64,000 nucleotides of DNA from JAACFF01 sp963701435 (GTDB lineage Bacteria > Chloroflexota > Anaerolineae > Promineifilales > Promineifilaceae). Under the pieces are notes generated by a model. That model saw nothing but the letters and a program-made list of their open reading frames with translations, did not search any database and was not told where the DNA came from. Location: NCBI GenBank assembly GCA_963701435.1, contig CAVPAL010000017.1:372001-436000 (forward strand), in the 5' to 3' direction. Position 1 is the first letter of the stretch. Each line of letters starts with the position of its first letter. Position numbers and translations under genes: made by a program. Of the stretch, positions 60,721 through 64,000 are shown piece by piece.

Positions 60721-61527
60721 ATGAAAAATCAAAGAGAGGTCCTCAAACGTTATCCCGCTCTGCTCTCAGCGGTTGTTTTGGCCCTGCTGCTGGCCGCCAT
60801 CACTCTGGCCGATGGCAGCATTGACGCGACCAACAAATGGGCCTGGGGCACAAATGCCGGCTGGGTCAGCCTTAACGATGCCAATGGCAGCACGACTGTT
60901 TTCAGCGACCATCTGGAAGGGTACGCCTGGGGTGAAAACGTCGGTTGGATGCGTTTGGGCACGGCCAGCGGCGGCAGTGCGCACACCTACGCCAACGACG
61001 CCGCCAATACCTACGGTGTCAATAACGACGGCTGCGGCAATCTGTCCGGCTACGCCTGGGGCACCAATATTGGCTGGATTAACTTCAACCCCAACGACAG
61101 CCAGGTGACCATCGACCCGACTACCGGCGATTTCGACGGTTACGCCTGGAGCGAAAACGTGGGCTGGATCAAGTTTAAGGGTACGGCCGTAGACACGACC
61201 GACTACAAAACCAACACCAATTGGCGTGCGACGCTGGATAGCGTTGTGCCCAGCATCAGCCTCATGGCCCCGACTGTGGATTTGAACTGGTCCGCGGTCA
61301 GCGGCGCCACCAGCACCAACATCTACCGTGCTCAAAATGATCCATACTTCACGCCGGGAAGCGTGCATGCCAACACAAGCGACCTGTTCTATTCCGAATC
61401 TGCAGCCGGAAATCCTGCCAACAATTACACTTATATTGTGCGTGCTGTCGGCTGCGGCGGGGCTGTCGAGTCTGCCGACAGCCAGCGCTTGGGTGAGTTT
61501 GACTTTGCGATTGTGGCGGGAAGTTAG
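60721..61527 (+). CDS. Secreted protein with GYAW-ENVGW repeats
   Basis: 268 residues from the ATG at 60721; the open frame starts about 96 bases earlier but without a signal. A signal peptide (LSAVVLALLLAAITLADG) is followed by four copies of a WAWGTNAGWVSL / GYAWGENVGWMRL / GYAWGTNIGWINF / GYAWSENVGWIKF repeat at roughly residues 35-160, a pattern known from bacterial surface proteins of unknown role. A fibronectin-like end (VDLNWSAVSGATSTNIYRAQ) follows. It is downstream of the DUF1566 gene in the same direction, so both are probably cell-surface partners. Confidence 0.8.
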   Translation: MKNQREVLKRYPALLSAVVLALLLAAITLADGSIDATNKWAWGTNAGWVSLNDANGSTTVFSDHLEGYAWGENVGWMRLGTASGGSAHTYANDAANTYGVNNDGCGNLSGYAWGTNIGWINFNPNDSQVTIDPTTGDFDGYAWSENVGWIKFKGTAVDTTDYKTNTNWRATLDSVVPSISLMAPTVDLNWSAVSGATSTNIYRAQNDPYFTPGSVHANTSDLFYSESAAGNPANNYTYIVRAVGCGGAVESADSQRLGEFDFAIVAGS

Positions 61528-61530
61528 GAA

Positions 61531-61920
61531 TTAGAGTTGGGGGGGAAGTTCTGCGCGATGGTATAGGATATGTACCAACATCCCGCAGCCAAAACCAACG
61601 GCCGTTACAAGCAGCGTAAACAGCGCCAACATCATAATCGACGTGTATGTGTTAGGCTGCAAGGTGTCTGGCAAGCCAAACACATGTTTAATCAGGTGCG
61701 CTAACGGCACACATGCCCATGTGGCTGCAGCAGCAATCCACCCGCGTCGTCCCCAGGTAATCCCGGCTGCTGCTGATGTGACAAGCAGCATGGCGACTAT
61801 AATGATTGGACTGACCTCGCCTGCGAAAGCGAAGTTGTCCACGTACATGATAATCACGCCAGCCGCCAAACCGACGCCAAGACAAAACCACCATGTATCC
61901 CTATAGACATCAGAATTCAT
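61531..61920 (-). CDS. Small four-TM membrane protein
   Basis: 129 residues with four hydrophobic segments (about 10-30, 37-55, 60-80 and 96-118); VCGxxxH-like GCGMLVHILYH near the end. Family not recognised. It lies convergent to the GYAW-repeat gene, only three bases from its stop, with no space for a terminator. Function unknown. Confidence 0.65.
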   Translation of the reverse strand: MNSDVYRDTWWFCLGVGLAAGVIIMYVDNFAFAGEVSPIIIVAMLLVTSAAAGITWGRRGWIAAAATWACVPLAHLIKHVFGLPDTLQPNTYTSIMMLALFTLLVTAVGFGCGMLVHILYHRAELPPQL

Positions 61921-61936
61921 GCGCTTAATTTCCTCT

Positions 61937-62003
61937 GAAAATAACCACAGAGTGCACAGAGGGCACAGAGAATAATCTGTGAAATCTGTGAAATCTGCGG
62001 ATT
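61937..62003. repeat. Short tandem CACAGAG and TCTGTGAAA sequence
   Basis: ACCACAGAGTGCACAGAGG with GCACAGAG and TCTGTGAAATCTGTGAAATC. Low-complexity, tandem-like sequence between minus-strand genes. A similar low-complexity phrase, CACGAATGGCGCGAATACC, lies at 1171-1189. Confidence 0.5.
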
Positions 62004-62008
62004 TTCAT

Positions 62009-62881
62009 TCATGTTACCATCATTTCCAGAATAGACGCCTGATGATTGGCTAATATTGAGAAATGACCTTCAGCGGGTACGAAATGGGTGATGGCGAGGG
62101 GAATATGTTCGGCCAGATACACGCTCCAGGCGGGTGCAGCTTGGGCATCGGCCAATCCGTGCCAAATGTGGACGGGCAGTTGAATCGTGGCTAAGTCAAA
62201 ACCCCACGGCCGTTTATACAAGGGATGTTCCTGTAAAATGGCGTCTATCCCCTGGTGCAGTGCTGCGCCCATCTCTGCCGCGATAATCTCTTTGATGTCG
62301 GGTCGCGTTTGGAATAAACGGCCGTCGGCCTTGGACATTTTTCCCCATTGAGTGAAAAATTTATCGGGCGTGTGTTGAACTTGATCGGCCGTTTGTTGGG
62401 TAAGCAGGCGATGCAATTTGGTTGAATGTCCCATAAAGAAGTTCATCAAACGAAACAGGGGGTGCATGCCTTTATTGCTGCTGCCGGGTGGAGCGGCGCT
62501 GCTGATCAGGGCCACGCCGGTTAAGCGCTCGGGCAGCGCATAGGCTACAGCAGCGGCGTGCGGGCCACCGCCGGAATGTCCGGCAATGGCAAATTGGGCG
62601 ATACCCAGCGCATTTGCCAGTTGGGCCATATCAGCAGGCCAATCGAGAAAAGTGCGGTTGGGTTGGAAATCGGAACGGCCGTAGCCAGGCCGATCTGGCG
62701 CAATCACACGCACTCCCATTTGTTGGGCAGTAGCATGCAAAATGGCAGCTTCCAAACGGGAATCATTGCCGCCATGCAAGAAAAAGAGTGGTTTTCCCGT
62801 TGGGTCACCATATTCGGCGTAGGCCAGGGAACGGCCGTCATTTAATTGAAGCGTTTGAACTGTTTCAGTTGTAAAAATCAT
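62009..62881 (-). CDS. Alpha/beta hydrolase
   Basis: A 290-residue protein. HGGNDSRLEAAILH forms the oxyanion region, GHSGGGPHAAAVAYALPERL the nucleophile elbow (Ser in GHSGG), and WHGLADAQAAP the acid region. The His lies near VPAEGHFSILANH. LAYAEYGDPTGKPLFFLHGG is typical of lipase/esterase-like family members near the epoxide-hydrolase group. The start overlaps the last base of the small gene at 62881, so translation is coupled. Substrate unknown. Confidence 0.87.
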   Translation of the reverse strand: MIFTTETVQTLQLNDGRSLAYAEYGDPTGKPLFFLHGGNDSRLEAAILHATAQQMGVRVIAPDRPGYGRSDFQPNRTFLDWPADMAQLANALGIAQFAIAGHSGGGPHAAAVAYALPERLTGVALISSAAPPGSSNKGMHPLFRLMNFFMGHSTKLHRLLTQQTADQVQHTPDKFFTQWGKMSKADGRLFQTRPDIKEIIAAEMGAALHQGIDAILQEHPLYKRPWGFDLATIQLPVHIWHGLADAQAAPAWSVYLAEHIPLAITHFVPAEGHFSILANHQASILEMMVT

Positions 62882-63117
62882 CAGGCACCTTCAATTTGTT
62901 GGAGCGCCAGCAAAGGCACACCCAAATCACGAATTTTGTTTAACAAGCCAAACAATGCGGCCTGATCGCTGACCTCACCGGCGATAATGGTTTCACCTTT
63001 GTTTGGGTGCGGCGTGATCGTCAGACCCTCAAACCAGTGGCTGCGGCGTGTATCGAGCAGTCCTTTGATGCGGATTTCGTAAACGGCCGTTTCTGAGTTT
63101 GACGTCTTGTTTTTCAT
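62881..63117 (-). CDS. Small unknown protein between two hydrolases
   Basis: 78 residues from the ATG at 63117 (MKNKTSNSET); the longer frame would overlap the upstream gene. YEIRIKGLLDTRRSHWFEGL and NKGETIIAGEVSDQAALFGL suggest a single compact alpha/beta domain, perhaps ferredoxin-like. It overlaps the next gene by one base and follows the dehalogenase-like gene by two, so it is clearly part of their operon. Similar 80-residue proteins beside alpha/beta hydrolases are common but uncharacterised. Confidence 0.7.
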   Translation of the reverse strand: MKNKTSNSETAVYEIRIKGLLDTRRSHWFEGLTITPHPNKGETIIAGEVSDQAALFGLLNKIRDLGVPLLALQQIEGA

Positions 63118-63119
63118 AA

Positions 63120-64000
63120 TCAATCCTGGGGAGGCCACCAGTCAAGAATCGCTTGCACGGCTGCATCTGCGGCCGCTTCTTGCCACCAATGTCCGGCGCC
63201 AGCAAATAATACCTGCTGATGCAAAGCAAAGTGTCTCTTAAAACGCGCCAGTTCGCGATCAACGGAGGTGCTTACATCAGCAGTGCCCCAGAGGAACAGA
63301 ACCGGTTTATCCTTGAGGCGGGTTAAATTCAGTTCAACTTGGGTCAGGTAAGCTTGTCCTGCGCCGCCATATAGATGTTTAGCGAACAGCCAGGTCGCCA
63401 GCCGCGACGCTTCGCTGCGGAGTGGTTCAAAATAAGCATCTTTCTCGGCTGCGGTAAATGGCGTTTTGCGCCCTACCATCATCCTGGTATTGACTGCACC
63501 CAGAGCAATGATATTCTGTGTACGTGCCAGATAACGACCGAGCGGCGTGGCGATAAAATAACGCATCATCAGCTTAATTGAAAGTGGTTGATGCTTGGCA
63601 AAATCCGGCCAGGCGAGCGTGCTGCCAATGATTAGGGCCTGAATGCGCTCGGGCATCCGGCCAGCGACGCCGAGACCCAGCGGGCCACCCCAATCTTGCA
63701 CCATAACCGTCACCGCCTGCAAATCCAGTGCCATGATAAATGCCGCTAAGATGTCTGCGTGTTCATCAGGCGTAAATTGATAATCTGCGGCTGGTTTTGA
63801 GAGGCCAAAGCCGGGAAAATCCAGGGCAATACAACGGAATGTGCCTTGCAGCCCTTTGATGAGGTCACGATAAAGAAACGACCAATCGGGATTGCCGTGT
63901 ACCATCAACAACGGCGGCCCGCTGCCCTCGTCCACATAGTGAACCTGGCTGCCATTGATCTGGATAAAACGGCTTTGGAATGGAAATAAAGCGTCTGACA
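63120..64000 (-). CDS. Haloalkane-dehalogenase-like alpha/beta hydrolase (5' end outside window)
   Basis: The frame is open to the window edge: beyond the GTG at 63935 it continues as QINGSQVHYVDEGSGPP, the normal beginning of this family, so the true start is outside. HGNPDWSFLYRDLIKGL is the oxyanion motif, VMVQDWGGPLGLGVA carries the nucleophilic Asp (haloalkane-dehalogenase type), and FAGAGHWWQEAA holds the catalytic His. A candidate halide-binding Trp is the one after the nucleophile. It could act on haloalkanes or, like many relatives, on other small esters or epoxides. It is the first gene of a three-gene minus-strand operon. Confidence 0.87.
   Translation of the reverse strand, partial: SDALFPFQSRFIQINGSQVHYVDEGSGPPLLMVHGNPDWSFLYRDLIKGLQGTFRCIALDFPGFGLSKPAADYQFTPDEHADILAAFIMALDLQAVTVMVQDWGGPLGLGVAGRMPERIQALIIGSTLAWPDFAKHQPLSIKLMMRYFIATPLGRYLARTQNIIALGAVNTRMMVGRKTPFTAAEKDAYFEPLRSEASRLATWLFAKHLYGGAGQAYLTQVELNLTRLKDKPVLFLWGTADVSTSVDRELARFKRHFALHQQVLFAGAGHWWQEAAADAAVQAILDWWPPQD

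Noticed and set aside
61937..62003. CACAGAG / TCTGTGAAA sequence as a regulatory array
   Set aside because: Looks like simple tandem low-complexity sequence; no phasing or palindrome that would suggest binding sites.
1..64000. tRNA, rRNA and CRISPR arrays
   Set aside because: I looked for cloverleaf-like GTTCGAATC arms, conserved rRNA stretches and regularly spaced direct repeats on both strands and found none convincing.

Overview
The window looks like chromosome of a Chloroflexota bacterium, most plausibly Anaerolineae-like. The evidence is gene content: a stand-alone DUF2344 protein next to rplU-rpmA-rpmE, BTAD/STAND/WD40 regulators, many NarL-type two-component genes, LysM-M23 lipoproteins, and Calx-beta/InlB-repeat surface proteins. 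Base composition is moderate-GC. I cannot name a species from sequence alone. One genome-wide signature dominates: the palindrome ACGGCCGT (usually AACGGCCGTT) occurs at least 70 times by eye, where about one copy is expected by chance. It is nearly absent from a few blocks that look foreign (32.2-41.5 kb and 49.2-53.4 kb).

Layout. 0-1.2 kb: a V8/trypsin-like secreted protease, probably cut by the window edge. 1.4-8.2 kb (minus): a small membrane protein, then a probable operon of two paralogous PEP/pyruvate-binding (PPDK-N type) proteins followed by a 7-TM protein. Families of hairpin repeats sit in front of both paralogues. 8.6-9.7 kb (plus): phoU and a HIT hydrolase, translationally coupled. 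9.7-13.9 kb (minus): a LysM/M23 lipoprotein and a large InlB-repeat/Calx-beta surface protein. 14.2-20.2 kb (plus): DUF2344, a zinc-ribbon membrane protein, then a perfect sigma70-type promoter driving rplU-rpmA-rpmE, then tdk, hpt and a CCA-adding enzyme. In this stretch rplU has an in-frame TAG and rpmE, tdk and hpt carry single-base insertions. 20.9-24.1 kb: an FGGY kinase and a sphingosine-phosphate-lyase-like PLP enzyme. 24.2-28.3 kb (minus): a thermolysin-family (M4) secreted protease split by one frameshift. 28.5-32.4 kb: a multi-TM/sialidase fusion and an MFS transporter.

32.4-39.5 kb is a mobile or decayed zone: an APH-like kinase, a lipoprotein and a beta-lactamase-fold hydrolase, all on minus, with attC-like half sites; then nested insertion sequences (an ISL3 element with perfect 23-bp ends inside the end of an IS3-type remnant, itself inside a second IS3-type element). 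A 304-bp direct repeat (39160-39463 and 45486-45789) brackets the next segment. That segment holds a V4R-PAS-GAF histidine kinase with its NarL-type regulator, a CPBP protease, a DUF6544 protein and a ParB-like protein. 46-49.6 kb: a membrane alpha/beta hydrolase with a frameshifted N-terminus, a single-domain receiver protein, gene scraps and a lipoprotein. 49.9-53.4 kb: an AT-rich island with two small unknown proteins and a broken DUF4838 (alpha-glucuronidase-like) gene.

53.7-59.1 kb encodes what reads as one giant signalling protein: BTAD, Ser/Thr kinase, STAND NTPase, TM segment and WD40 propeller, now split by four frame changes. 59.7-64 kb: two surface proteins (DUF1566; GYAW-ENVGW repeats), a small membrane protein and two alpha/beta hydrolases around a small unknown protein. 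The second hydrolase runs off the window.

No tRNA, rRNA or CRISPR array was recognised. The number of single-base frame breaks in otherwise conserved genes means either local consensus error or real decay. Raw-read checking should precede any biological claim about the broken genes.
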